Source: an uncultured Clostridia bacterium
GTDB lineage: Bacteria > Bacillota > Clostridia > Lachnospirales > Anaerotignaceae
Length of the DNA: 64,000 bases
Direction of reading: 5' to 3'
Assembly (NCBI GenBank): GCA_945868505.1
Contig: CAMBLO010000008.1
Location: forward strand, 22,904-86,903
This document shows, in pieces, positions 1 to 7,679 of this stretch (position 1 is the stretch's first letter; each line of letters opens with the position of its first letter). Made by a program: the position numbers and the translations under genes. Under the pieces are notes generated by a model. That model saw only the letters and a program-made list of their open reading frames with translations, was not told where the DNA came from and searched no databases.

Positions 1-413
1 CTATGTGCCGCCGTATTGCCAAAGAAAGAGGGCTGTATTATATCAACAATGTTGTGGATATCAATAACTATCTGTCCATCAAATCCGGTTATTCCATGGG
101 GACATACGACTTGGCTCATACCAAGGGGGATATCACATGGATGCGTGCCCCTGAGGGGACTGCTTACCGTGGCATCGGCAAGGATGTGCTGAATATTGAA
201 TTTTTGCCTGTTCTGTTTGATGAAGAAGGCCCCTTCGGCAACCCTACCAGCGATAACGACCGCACCATGATTACGGACGAAACAAAGGATCTGCTTCTGG
301 TGTATTATGCCTTTGATGGGGATGCAGACCTGCCCGGTTTGCTGGAGGAAGCAAAAGAACTGCTGGAAAAATATGCCGGCGGCAAGGATTTTGAAACAAA
401 AATCCTGAAATAA
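1..413 (+). CDS. B3/4 domain protein, C-terminal part (5' end outside window)
   Basis: The reading frame is open from the left edge, so the start lies upstream. The visible ~136 residues resemble the B3/4 (tRNA-binding) domain shared with the beta subunit of phenylalanyl-tRNA synthetase, with a YYINNVVDINN segment, a GIGK turn and a GPFGNPTSDNDRT segment. Stand-alone B3/4 proteins are thought to act on misacylated tRNA or free amino acids, but the substrate cannot be read here. The next gene starts 21 bases downstream, so the two may be cotranscribed. The family call is by motif recognition only. Confidence 0.65.
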   Translation, partial: MCRRIAKERGLYYINNVVDINNYLSIKSGYSMGTYDLAHTKGDITWMRAPEGTAYRGIGKDVLNIEFLPVLFDEEGPFGNPTSDNDRTMITDETKDLLLVYYAFDGDADLPGLLEEAKELLEKYAGGKDFETKILK

Positions 414-434
414 GAAGAAAAGGAAGGTGATCGT

Positions 435-941
435 TTGAAAGCCTTTGAGAGCCTTTACCGGGAGTATTATCAGAAAGTATATGCGTTCCTGTATCGTATG
501 TGCGCCGATGCCAACTTGGCGGAAGACCTGACGCAGGAAACCTTTTTACAGGCCTATACATCATTTCACCGTTTTCGGGGGGACTGCGAGGTGTTTACCT
601 GGCTGGCGGCCATCGGGAAGCATGTATATTTTAAATATCTGAAAAAGAAAAAGTTACATCTGGATGCAGCCAATCTGGAATTGGTGGCCCAAAACTACAT
701 GAAAGGGGACTGCAGCCCGGAGGAGCATGTCCATAAAAAAGATGTAGAAGATGCTGTAAGGCAGATCGTGAATAATATCCCCAAAAAATATCGGGATGTG
801 GTTTTGCTGCGTATTTATGCGGAGCTGCCTTTTTCTCAGATCGCGGTGATTTTGAAAATCAGCGAAAGTTCCGCTAAGGTCATTTATTTCAGAGCCAAGA
901 AAATGCTGATGGAGGTGTTGAAGCATGAGTTGGAAATGTGA
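435..941 (+). CDS. ECF-type RNA polymerase sigma factor
   Basis: This 168-residue protein has region 2 at about residues 5-70 (YREYY, then AEDLTQETFLQAY) and region 4 at about 110-160 (IPKKYRDVVLLRIY followed by a helix-turn-helix). It lacks sigma region 3, as in sigma-70 family ECF factors. The start is TTG, placed 7 bases after AGGAAGG. Its 3' end overlaps the next gene by 17 bases. That gene encodes a zinc-finger anti-sigma factor, so the pair forms a sigma/anti-sigma module directing RNA polymerase to a small regulon. The stimulus and targets are not visible. Confidence 0.9.
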   Translation: MKAFESLYREYYQKVYAFLYRMCADANLAEDLTQETFLQAYTSFHRFRGDCEVFTWLAAIGKHVYFKYLKKKKLHLDAANLELVAQNYMKGDCSPEEHVHKKDVEDAVRQIVNNIPKKYRDVVLLRIYAELPFSQIAVILKISESSAKVIYFRAKKMLMEVLKHELEM

Positions 942-1233
942 TATTGTAACGGATTTAGCGCCTCTGTATCACGATAAAGAGGCCAGCGAAGCCAGCAGAA
1001 AGCTGGTGCGGGAGCATTTGAGAGAATGCCCCGAATGCAGAGCATACTATAAAAGATATCGCCCTGTAGAAAATTTGGCGGCAGAGATGCCTTTTTGCGA
1101 AAATGTTAAAAATTTTGCCGTGCTGGCGAAAAAAATGCGGACCCGCCGTCTGCTGCTTGGTGTGGGATTCCTTTCCTATGTGTGCGCGACCATAGGGGCA
1201 CTGGTGCTGCATTATATGCAGAAGAACAGATAA
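925..1233 (+). CDS. Zinc-finger anti-sigma factor, membrane anchored
   Basis: This is a 102-residue protein. The N-terminal part carries the ZAS signature H-x3-C-x2-C in the segment VREHLRECPEC, preceded by the usual upstream acidic/histidine helix. A single hydrophobic stretch near residues 75-97 should span the membrane and leaves only a short tail outside. In this family the zinc domain binds the partner ECF sigma in the cytoplasm and holds it inactive. Overlap with the sigma gene implies translational coupling. The short external part suggests that sensing depends on another partner or on the membrane segment. Confidence 0.85.
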   Translation: MSWKCDIVTDLAPLYHDKEASEASRKLVREHLRECPECRAYYKRYRPVENLAAEMPFCENVKNFAVLAKKMRTRRLLLGVGFLSYVCATIGALVLHYMQKNR

Positions 1234-1266
1234 AAAGGAAGGGGCGGAGGTAGATACTCTGAAAAG

Positions 1267-1494
1267 ATGGAGATTTATCAAACAAGTCTCCATAGCCATG
1301 AAGTTTGGCTGAAAGATTGGAAGGAGAATGAGGATGGCGTAGAAATTCCTCTGACTATGCAAATTATGGACGAAGAGGAAGTCATTGAATTGCCTTCTCT
1401 GGATTTGTTCTATGAGCCGGAAAAATTGTCGGAGATGGGATTTCAATCTGTTGCCGTGGCAGCGGTTACGTTCAGCAGCGAAATTTCTGAATAA
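1267..1494 (+). CDS. Small acidic hypothetical protein
   Basis: This is a 75-residue acidic protein with no recognised motif, no signal peptide and no membrane segment. It follows the anti-sigma gene by 33 bases and precedes a strong terminator, so it is probably the last gene of that transcript. The nearest good ribosome binding site (GGAGG, 1246-1250) is 16 bases before the ATG, longer than usual, so the start is uncertain. A role in the sigma circuit is possible from position only. Confidence 0.5.
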   Translation: MEIYQTSLHSHEVWLKDWKENEDGVEIPLTMQIMDEEEVIELPSLDLFYEPEKLSEMGFQSVAVAAVTFSSEISE

Positions 1495-1511
1495 ATTAAA
1501 AAAATCGTGGA

Positions 1512-1555
1512 AAGCTTGAGAATCCAGCAAATTCTCAGGCTTTTTCTTTTTTTTT
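1512..1555 (+). terminator. Rho-independent terminator after the sigma/anti-sigma unit
   Basis: An inverted repeat (TTGAGAAT ... ATTCTCA, extended by AGC/GCT) is followed by a long T-rich tract. It separates the sigma operon from the fatty-acid operon. Confidence 0.85.
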
Positions 1556-1585
1556 GCAAAAAATTTTAAAAATTTTGTAACCTTT

Positions 1586-1620
1586 TTGAAACTTGGGGGT
1601 ACTAAGTTATCGTAACCCAA
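1586..1620 (+). promoter_or_regulatory. Candidate promoter and palindrome upstream of fabH
   Basis: TTGAAA at 1586-1591 is followed after 16 bases by a weak TATCGT. Overlapping it is an interrupted palindrome, TTGGG at 1593-1597 and CCCAA at 1616-1620, around GTACTAAG. The position fits an operator for a lipid-responsive regulator such as FapR or a MarR-type FabT. The match to the published FapR box is only partial, so this is a weak call. Confidence 0.3.
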
Positions 1621-1686
1621 AAAAATGGAAAAGATAGAGCGAGATAGCTTGGAAAAAATTCCCCCAAAAGGGGAAGGAGGGAAGAA

Positions 1687-2643
1687 ATGAGTTTTCGTGT
1701 GTTAGGGACAGGGATGTATGTTCCGCCCAAGGTCGTCACCAATGATGACCTGTCGCAATTTTTAGATACAAATGATGCCTGGATCACCCAGAGGGTCGGC
1801 GTAAAGGAACGCCGGATCAGCACCAATGAAACAGCGGCGGACATGGGGGCAAAAGCTGCCCTGTCTGCTTTGGAAAACAGCGGTGTGGCAGCAGAGGAGA
1901 TCGATCTGATCCTAGCTGCCAGCGTCAGCGGAGAGAGCATTTCTCCCTCTGTTTCCTGCATGGTGCAGCATCTGCTTGGTCTTTCCTGCATGGCAATGGA
2001 TATCAACGCCGCCTGCTCGGCATTTGACTTTCTGCTGGAAACGGCAGCGGGGTTCTTTGCCAGAGGTAGGGTGAAAAAAATCCTTGTCATCGGTACGGAA
2101 CGCATGAGCCGTATTCTGGATTGGGAAGACCGCGGCACTTGTGTCATTTTTGGCGACGGAGCAGGGGCGGTCGTTCTTGGTACCGGTGAAAACTACATTG
2201 ACGCTGTTTTTGATGTGAAGGGCGGCAATGATGTGATCGATATTCCGCAGCCGGTGGGGATGTCCCCTTTTTATGAAAGAGGGCAGGAAAAGAAACCCTT
2301 TGCCCACATGGCGGGACAGGAAACCTTCAAATTTGCAGTAACAGCCATCTGCAGAGATTGCAAAGCGCTGCTGCAGAGAAACGGGCTGACCTTCGATGAT
2401 ATTGCCTACATCGTGCCTCATCAGGCAAACAGGCGCATTATCGATTTTGCCAGCATGAAGCTGAAGGTGCCTCAGGAAAAATTTTATGTGAATATCGACA
2501 GATATGGCAATACCTCTTCCGCCAGCATTCCCATTGCGCTGGATGAATTGAACAGGGCAGGAAAGCTGAAACGAGGAGATTTATTATTACTGCCTGCCTT
2601 TGGCGGCGGATTAGCTAGTGCGTGTTGTTTAATCAGGTGGTAA
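1687..2643 (+). CDS. fabH: Beta-ketoacyl-ACP synthase III
   Basis: FabH condenses acetyl-CoA (or a branched primer) with malonyl-ACP to start type II fatty-acid synthesis in the cytoplasm. The 318-residue product has the family's usual length and its catalytic triad: Cys110 in NAACSAF, His245 in VPHQAN and Asn275 in YGNTSS. A GGGLAS segment near the C-terminus is also typical. ATG follows the purine-rich site GGAAGGAGGG. It heads an eleven-gene operon that contains almost all the enzymes needed for elongation plus acetyl-CoA carboxylase. A 69-base gap with a short hairpin separates it from acpP. Confidence 0.96.
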   Translation: MSFRVLGTGMYVPPKVVTNDDLSQFLDTNDAWITQRVGVKERRISTNETAADMGAKAALSALENSGVAAEEIDLILAASVSGESISPSVSCMVQHLLGLSCMAMDINAACSAFDFLLETAAGFFARGRVKKILVIGTERMSRILDWEDRGTCVIFGDGAGAVVLGTGENYIDAVFDVKGGNDVIDIPQPVGMSPFYERGQEKKPFAHMAGQETFKFAVTAICRDCKALLQRNGLTFDDIAYIVPHQANRRIIDFASMKLKVPQEKFYVNIDRYGNTSSASIPIALDELNRAGKLKRGDLLLLPAFGGGLASACCLIRW

Positions 2644-2650
2644 AGACGTT

Positions 2651-2665
2651 GAGGGCTCTGCCCTC
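2651..2665 (+). other. Small hairpin between fabH and acpP
   Basis: GAGGGC and GCCCTC pair around a TCT loop, without a following T-run. It could be an RNA processing or stability element ahead of acpP, whose product is needed in excess. It also resembles the first hairpin of the intergenic array near 16.7 kb. Function not known. Confidence 0.3.
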
Positions 2666-2712
2666 CCACGGTTTTAAAAATAAGTATTTAAGAGAAAAAG
2701 GAGAATGAAATT

Positions 2713-2937
2713 ATGGTATTCGAAAAAATCGCAGCAATGTTGGCAGAAAAACTGGAATGTGATGCAGCAGACATCAAACTGGAAACAGAATTCGGCACAC
2801 TGGGCATCGACTCTCTGGATGTTATGGAACTCTTGATGAATCTGGAAGAAGAATTCGGCACAGAAATTGAAATGGGCGAAAACAAAATCAACACCGTTGG
2901 CGATCTGGTAAAACTGATCGAAAGCAAAGTGGCGTAA
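2713..2937 (+). CDS. acpP: Acyl carrier protein
   Basis: This 74-residue, strongly acidic protein has the phosphopantetheine site Ser34 in the motif GIDSLD. ACP carries the growing acyl chain between the enzymes encoded around it. Length and helix pattern match bacterial ACPs. ATG lies downstream of AAAGGAG at a normal distance. Its position between fabH and fabK is common in Clostridia. No phosphopantetheinyl transferase gene is visible in the window, so the holo-ACP synthase must be encoded elsewhere. Confidence 0.96.
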   Translation: MVFEKIAAMLAEKLECDAADIKLETEFGTLGIDSLDVMELLMNLEEEFGTEIEMGENKINTVGDLVKLIESKVA

Positions 2938-2966
2938 GAAACAGGTAAGTAAAGGAGGACGACGAT

Positions 2967-3917
2967 ATGATCGTTTCACCGATTTGTGAGATGCTTGGCA
3001 TCGAATATCCCATTTTTCAGGGTGGTATGGCGTGGATCGCTGACGGCAAGTTGGCGGCGGCGGTTTCCAACGGCGGCGGCCTTGGCATCATTTCTGCCAT
3101 GAACGCAGGCGGCGACTATCTGCGGGAGCAGATTCGGATCGCCAGAAGCCTGACAGATAAACCCTTTGGTGTAAATATCATGCTGATGAGCCCCCATGTG
3201 GAGGAAGTGGCAAAAATCGTTGCCGAAGAAAAAGTGGCGGTGGTGACAACAGGCGCAGGCATTCCCAACAAATATATCCCCATGTGGAGAGAAGCAGGGA
3301 TTAAGGTTATCCCTGTGGCGGCTTCTGTGGCGGCGGCAAAAATGATGGCCCGCGCAGGCGCGGATGCGGTCATTGCCGAAGGCGGCGAATCCGGCGGTCA
3401 TATCGGCGAGCTTTCCACTATGCCTCTGGTGCCTCAGGTGGCAGATGCGGTAGATATTCCCGTTTTGGCAGCAGGCGGCATTGGCGACGGCAGAGGGATG
3501 GCAGCGGCATTCATGCTGGGCGCGGTAGGCGTGCAGATGGGTACACGTTTCCTTCTGGCGGAGGAATGCGGTGTGCATCAGAACTATAAAGATATGGTGC
3601 GGAAAGCAACAGACGTTTCCACAACAGCCACAGGCAGACGTTTTGGCGGCAGCACTTGCCGTGTGATGAAAAACCAGTTTGCCCGCAATTTCCTGAAGGT
3701 GGAATATGCCCCTGAAACCACTGCCGAAATGGTAGACCAGTTGGGTGTAGGCGCACTGAGAAAGGCGGCTGTGGAAGGCGATACAAAAGAAGGCTGCTTC
3801 ATGGCGGGTCAGATTTCCGGTATGGTGAACAAAGAACAGCCGGCAGCAGAAATCATCCGTGAAATTGCAGAAGAAGCAGAAATTCTGCTGAAAGGAGCAG
3901 CAAAATGGGTAAAATAG
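2967..3917 (+). CDS. fabK: Enoyl-ACP reductase II (FMN-dependent)
   Basis: FabK reduces trans-2-enoyl-ACP to acyl-ACP using FMN and NAD(P)H. It is the triclosan-insensitive alternative to FabI. The 316-residue protein belongs to the nitronate monooxygenase-like TIM-barrel family: YPIFQGGMAW near the N-terminus, GGESGGHIG near the middle, AAGGIGDGRG and QMGTRF for phosphate and flavin binding. No fabI gene lies in the operon, so this is the likely sole enoyl reductase of the cluster. It overlaps fabD by 13 bases, suggesting coupled translation. Confidence 0.94.
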   Translation: MIVSPICEMLGIEYPIFQGGMAWIADGKLAAAVSNGGGLGIISAMNAGGDYLREQIRIARSLTDKPFGVNIMLMSPHVEEVAKIVAEEKVAVVTTGAGIPNKYIPMWREAGIKVIPVAASVAAAKMMARAGADAVIAEGGESGGHIGELSTMPLVPQVADAVDIPVLAAGGIGDGRGMAAAFMLGAVGVQMGTRFLLAEECGVHQNYKDMVRKATDVSTTATGRRFGGSTCRVMKNQFARNFLKVEYAPETTAEMVDQLGVGALRKAAVEGDTKEGCFMAGQISGMVNKEQPAAEIIREIAEEAEILLKGAAKWVK

Positions 3918-4819
3918 CATTTGTTTTTTCTGGTCAGGGTGCCCAGAAGGCGGGCATGGGCAAGGCTTTTTATGAAGCCAGTGAAGCTGTCCATGGACTG
4001 TTCGATGGTGCGGAAGCACTGAGAGCAGGCACACTGAAACAGTGCTTTGAGGGCACAGCGGAAGAATTGAAGGAAACACAGAATACACAGCCTTGCCTGT
4101 ATCTGGCGGATTTGGCGGCGACCATTGCCGTATCCGAAGCAGGTATCACCCCCGAAGGGGTGGCAGGCTTTTCTTTGGGCGAATTGCCCGCCCTTGCCTT
4201 TGCCGGTGCATATAGCCATTTGGACGGCTTCCAGCTGGCTTGCGCCAGAGGAAAAGCCATGGCTAAAGCAGCAGCGGAACACCCCGCAAGTATGCTGGCG
4301 GTGATGAAGCTGGAAAACAGCAAGGTAGAAGAAGTTTGCAAGCAGTTCAAGCAGGTTTACCCTGTCAACTATAACGCACCCGGTCAGCTGGTGGTTGCCG
4401 GTGCGAAAGAAGAAATGGACTCTTTTTCCAAAGCAGTCCGAGAAGCTGGCGGCAGGGGGCTGCCCGTAGCCGTTGGCGGCGGTTTCCACTCTCCCTTTAT
4501 GGATGAAGCCAGCAAGGAATTTGCAGAAGCGGCAAAGTCCTTTGATTTGAAAAAGCCTGCCATCACCGTTTATTCCAACTTCACAACAGAGCCCTATACA
4601 GAAAATGTCAGAGAACTGATGGAACAGCAGATCAACCACAGCCTACGCTGGCAGGAAAGCATCGAACGTATGGCGGCGGATGGCTTTGATACCTTTATCG
4701 AGGTGGGCGTTGGCGATACGCTGAAAAAGCTCATCAAGCGTATCCTGCCCGATGCAAAGGTTTACAGTGTTTCCAATATGGAAGAAATTGCAAAAGTGAA
4801 GGAGGAAATGGGATGCTGA
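3905..4819 (+). CDS. fabD: Malonyl-CoA:ACP transacylase
   Basis: FabD moves the malonyl group from CoA to ACP. The 304-residue protein carries the oxyanion segment FSGQGAQ at residues 8-14, the nucleophile Ser90 in GFSLGE and His194 in GGFHSPF. The residue before the active serine is Phe rather than the His of GHSLGE in E. coli; many Firmicutes have a hydrophobic residue here, so this is not a sign of inactivity. It overlaps fabK at its start and fabG by 7 bases at its end, placing it in the middle of a tightly coupled operon. Confidence 0.95.
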   Translation: MGKIAFVFSGQGAQKAGMGKAFYEASEAVHGLFDGAEALRAGTLKQCFEGTAEELKETQNTQPCLYLADLAATIAVSEAGITPEGVAGFSLGELPALAFAGAYSHLDGFQLACARGKAMAKAAAEHPASMLAVMKLENSKVEEVCKQFKQVYPVNYNAPGQLVVAGAKEEMDSFSKAVREAGGRGLPVAVGGGFHSPFMDEASKEFAEAAKSFDLKKPAITVYSNFTTEPYTENVRELMEQQINHSLRWQESIERMAADGFDTFIEVGVGDTLKKLIKRILPDAKVYSVSNMEEIAKVKEEMGC

Positions 4820-5544
4820 AAGGGAAAACAGCAGTGGTGACTGGCGGTTCCCGAGGCATCGGGAAGGCCATTTGCCTGAAATTCGCAGAAAATGGGGCGG
4901 ATATCGCTTTTCTTTATGCAGGCAACACAGTAAAAGCAGAAGAAACCCAGAAGGAACTGGAGGCTTTGGGCGTGAAAGCCAAGGCATATCAGTGCAACGT
5001 TGCCGATGGGGACGCAGTGGCGGCGGTGGTAAAGGAAATCGTGAAGGAGTTCAGCGGGATTCAGATTTTGGTGAATAACGCAGGTATTACAAAGGATAAA
5101 CTGGTTCCCATGATGAAGGCGGCAGATTTTGACGCAGTCATCGACACGAACCTGAAAGGCGTATTTTATATGATTAAGGGGGTATATCCCCTGTTCCTGA
5201 AACAGAAGGGCGGCAAAATCATCAACATAAGCTCTGTTTCCGGTTTGACAGGCAACCCCGGTCAGGCAAACTATTCCGCATCCAAGGCTGGGGTGGTCGG
5301 TCTGACAAAATCCGTTGCCAAGGAACTGGCATCCAGAGGGATTTGCTGCAATGCCATTGCCCCCGGCTTTATTGCAACAGAAATGACAGAGGCTCTGGAA
5401 AACGATGCTTTGAAAGAAGCCATTCCCATGAAACGCTTCGGCGAAGCAGAGGAAGTGGCAAAGCTGGCGCTGTTTTTGGCGTCGGAACAGTCTGACTACA
5501 TTACAGGTGAAGTCATCAGAATTGATGGCGGTCTTGCCATGTAA
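4813..5544 (+). CDS. fabG: 3-oxoacyl-ACP reductase
   Basis: This short-chain dehydrogenase reduces beta-ketoacyl-ACP with NADPH. The 243-residue sequence shows the Rossmann motif TGGSRGIG (10-17), NNAG (88-91), and the catalytic residues Ser141, Tyr154 and Lys158 in YSASK. Length is typical of FabG. The start overlaps the fabD stop, and fabF follows after 15 bases. Because it sits inside a full FAS operon, assignment to fatty-acid synthesis is safer than for isolated SDR genes. Confidence 0.95.
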   Translation: MLKGKTAVVTGGSRGIGKAICLKFAENGADIAFLYAGNTVKAEETQKELEALGVKAKAYQCNVADGDAVAAVVKEIVKEFSGIQILVNNAGITKDKLVPMMKAADFDAVIDTNLKGVFYMIKGVYPLFLKQKGGKIINISSVSGLTGNPGQANYSASKAGVVGLTKSVAKELASRGICCNAIAPGFIATEMTEALENDALKEAIPMKRFGEAEEVAKLALFLASEQSDYITGEVIRIDGGLAM

Positions 5545-5559
5545 GGAGGAAAAACAAGT

Positions 5560-6795
5560 ATGAAACGAGTAGTAGTAACAGGCATCGGTGCGGTGACCCC
5601 TGTGGGCAATAACGTACCCGATTTCTGGGAAGCTTTGAAAAACGGCAAAAACGGTATCGGTCCTATCACCCGCTTTGATGCCAGCGAAGGCAAATTCAAG
5701 CTGGCGGCAGAGGTGAAGGACTTTGACCCGACAATATATATGGAAAAACTGGCGGCGAAAAAACTGGACAGATTCAGTCAATTTGCCATGACAGCGGCAG
5801 GAGAAGCCATGGTAGACAGCCAACTAGAAGGCAACATCGATGCAGATGAACTGGCGGTTTATTTCGGCAGCGGCATCGGTGGCTTTGAAACCTTCTGTGA
5901 AAGCTATGATATGCTGCTGGCAAAAGGGGCCAGAAGGGTTTCTCCCCTGTTCATCCCCAAAATGATTAGCAACATTGCGGCAGGCAATATTGCCATCCGC
6001 TATCAGGCAATGAATGCCTGTGTGGCTGTTTCCACAGCCTGTGCCACAGGTACAACAGCCATCGGGGAGGGCTACAGAGCTATCCTCCATGGCTATACCA
6101 CAGCAGCCATCTGCGGCGGCAGCGAAGCAGCCATCGTGCCTTTGGCAGTGGCAGGCTTCGGTTCCTGCATGGCGTTGAGTGCTTCTGAGGACCCCAACGC
6201 AGCATCCCTGCCCTTTGATAAACGTCGGGGCGGCTTCGTTATGGGCGAGGGTGCAGGTGCAGTGATTCTGGAGGAATATGAACACGCAAAGGCCCGTGGT
6301 GCAAAGATTTATGCAGAAGTGGTTGGCTATGGCTCCACCTGTGATGCCCACCACGTTACTGCCCCTGCGGAAGAAGCCATTGCCAGCGGGAAAGCCATCA
6401 AGATTGCGGCGGAGGGCTTTGCGGGCATCGCTCCCGAAGCCATCTATATCAATGCCCATGGCACAGGCACAGCCCTAAACGATAAAACAGAAACAAGAGC
6501 CATCAAAAATGTCTTTGGGGAAGAAGATGCGAAAAAGGTGCATATCAGCTCCACAAAATCCATGACAGGTCACATGCTGGGGGCGGCAGGGGCAGTAGAA
6601 GCCATTGCAGCCATTCTGGCAGTGAAGGAGGATATCATCCCTCCCACCATCAACCTCATGGAGGCTGACCCCGACTGCGACTTGGACTATACCCCCAACA
6701 CTGCGGTGCGGACTGTGGTAGAAGGGGCAATGTCTACCTCTCTGGGCTTTGGCGGTCATAACGCCTGTGTGGCATTCAGAAAGGTGAAGGATTGA
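5560..6795 (+). CDS. fabF: Beta-ketoacyl-ACP synthase II
   Basis: FabF elongates acyl-ACP by condensation with malonyl-ACP. The 411-residue protein has the Cys-His-His triad of KAS I/II: Cys161 in STACATG, His300 in NAHGTGT and His338 in MTGHMLGAAG. Length matches FabF. AGGAGG stands 8-10 bases before ATG. No separate fabB or fabA is present in the cluster, so how this organism makes unsaturated fatty acids cannot be told from here. The stop codon overlaps the next start (TGATG). Confidence 0.95.
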   Translation: MKRVVVTGIGAVTPVGNNVPDFWEALKNGKNGIGPITRFDASEGKFKLAAEVKDFDPTIYMEKLAAKKLDRFSQFAMTAAGEAMVDSQLEGNIDADELAVYFGSGIGGFETFCESYDMLLAKGARRVSPLFIPKMISNIAAGNIAIRYQAMNACVAVSTACATGTTAIGEGYRAILHGYTTAAICGGSEAAIVPLAVAGFGSCMALSASEDPNAASLPFDKRRGGFVMGEGAGAVILEEYEHAKARGAKIYAEVVGYGSTCDAHHVTAPAEEAIASGKAIKIAAEGFAGIAPEAIYINAHGTGTALNDKTETRAIKNVFGEEDAKKVHISSTKSMTGHMLGAAGAVEAIAAILAVKEDIIPPTINLMEADPDCDLDYTPNTAVRTVVEGAMSTSLGFGGHNACVAFRKVKD

Positions 6796-7247
6796 TGACT
6801 ATGGATACAAATAAAATCAATGAACTGGCGAAGATTTTACGCCAGAACCAGTTGACAAAGCTGGATTTGACAGAAGGCGACACCCGCATTGTGCTGGAAG
6901 CGGCAGGGGGAAAACCCGTGGCGGCAGAAGCACCCGTTTTCGTTCCTGTGGAAACAGCGGAGGAGGTTCCTGTGGAAACGCCCCCTGAAAAAACAGAAAC
7001 AGCAGCAGGCGTGGAACAGAAATCCCCTCTGGTGGGGACGGTCTATCTGGCACCGCAGGCGGGGGCAGAGCCCTTTGTCAAGGTGGGTGACAAGGTGAAA
7101 AAGGGCGATGTCCTTTGCATCGTGGAATCCATGAAGATGTTCAATCATATCGAAGCGGAACTGGAAGGCACCATCGAAGCAATCTGCGTGGATAACGGGC
7201 AGATTGTGGAATTTGGGCAGCCTTTGGTTCGCATCCTTCCCGAATAA
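6795..7247 (+). CDS. accB: Biotin carboxyl carrier protein of acetyl-CoA carboxylase
   Basis: This is the biotin carrier that shuttles CO2 between biotin carboxylase and carboxyltransferase. The 150-residue product has an N-terminal helical part, a Pro/Glu/Val-rich flexible linker (about residues 40-75), and a C-terminal biotinyl domain with the acceptor Lys114 in ESMKM. ESMKM in place of EAMKM is a common variant. The start chosen is the ATG that overlaps the fabF stop; a second ATG two codons later is also possible. AccC, AccD and AccA are encoded just downstream. Confidence 0.93.
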   Translation: MTMDTNKINELAKILRQNQLTKLDLTEGDTRIVLEAAGGKPVAAEAPVFVPVETAEEVPVETPPEKTETAAGVEQKSPLVGTVYLAPQAGAEPFVKVGDKVKKGDVLCIVESMKMFNHIEAELEGTIEAICVDNGQIVEFGQPLVRILPE

Positions 7248-7259
7248 GGAGGAAAAATC

Positions 7260-7673
7260 ATGAATCAGGAAGAAATCAAAAAGATTTTGCCCCACAGAGA
7301 CCACATGCTTCTTATTGACGAAGCAGAGCTGAGAGAGGGCAAGGCTTACGGCAAAAAGACCATCCGAGGCGACGAGTTTTTCTTGCAGGGACATTTCCCC
7401 GGAAACCCCGTTGTGCCCGGTGTTATCCTTTGCGAAATTCTGGGGCAGTCTGCTTGTGTGCTGCTTTCCGGCGAAGCGGAGGGCATTACGCCCTTTTTCA
7501 CAGGTCTGGATAAAGTGCGCTTCAAAAACAGCGTACGTCCCGGGGATGTGTTTGAAACAGAATGTACTTTGCTGAAGCATAAAGGCCCTTTTTACTGGGC
7601 AGAAGGCAAAGGCTATGTAGACGGTAAATTATGTGTCAGTGCAGAATTTTCTTTCGCACTGATCAAGGAGTAA
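7260..7673 (+). CDS. fabZ: 3-hydroxyacyl-ACP dehydratase
   Basis: FabZ removes water from beta-hydroxyacyl-ACP to give the enoyl-ACP substrate of FabK. The 137-residue hot-dog protein has the active-site histidine His45 in GHFPGNPVVPG and the acidic residue Glu59 in LCEILGQ. The start lies after AAGGAGG with normal spacing. Placement between accB and accC is usual in clostridial FAS clusters. It may also isomerise intermediates if no FabA exists, but nothing in the sequence shows that. Confidence 0.94.
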   Translation: MNQEEIKKILPHRDHMLLIDEAELREGKAYGKKTIRGDEFFLQGHFPGNPVVPGVILCEILGQSACVLLSGEAEGITPFFTGLDKVRFKNSVRPGDVFETECTLLKHKGPFYWAEGKGYVDGKLCVSAEFSFALIKE

Positions 7674-7679
7674 TGGCGT

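Noticed and set aside
2976..4088. A 370-residue minus-strand frame opposite fabK/fabD
   Set aside because: His/Cys-rich shadow of codon-biased genes; no domain and no binding site; the plus-strand genes are certain.
3905..4819. FabD considered inactive because GHSxG reads GFSLGE
   Set aside because: The nucleophile Ser90 and His194 are present, and a hydrophobic residue before the serine is common in Firmicute FabD.
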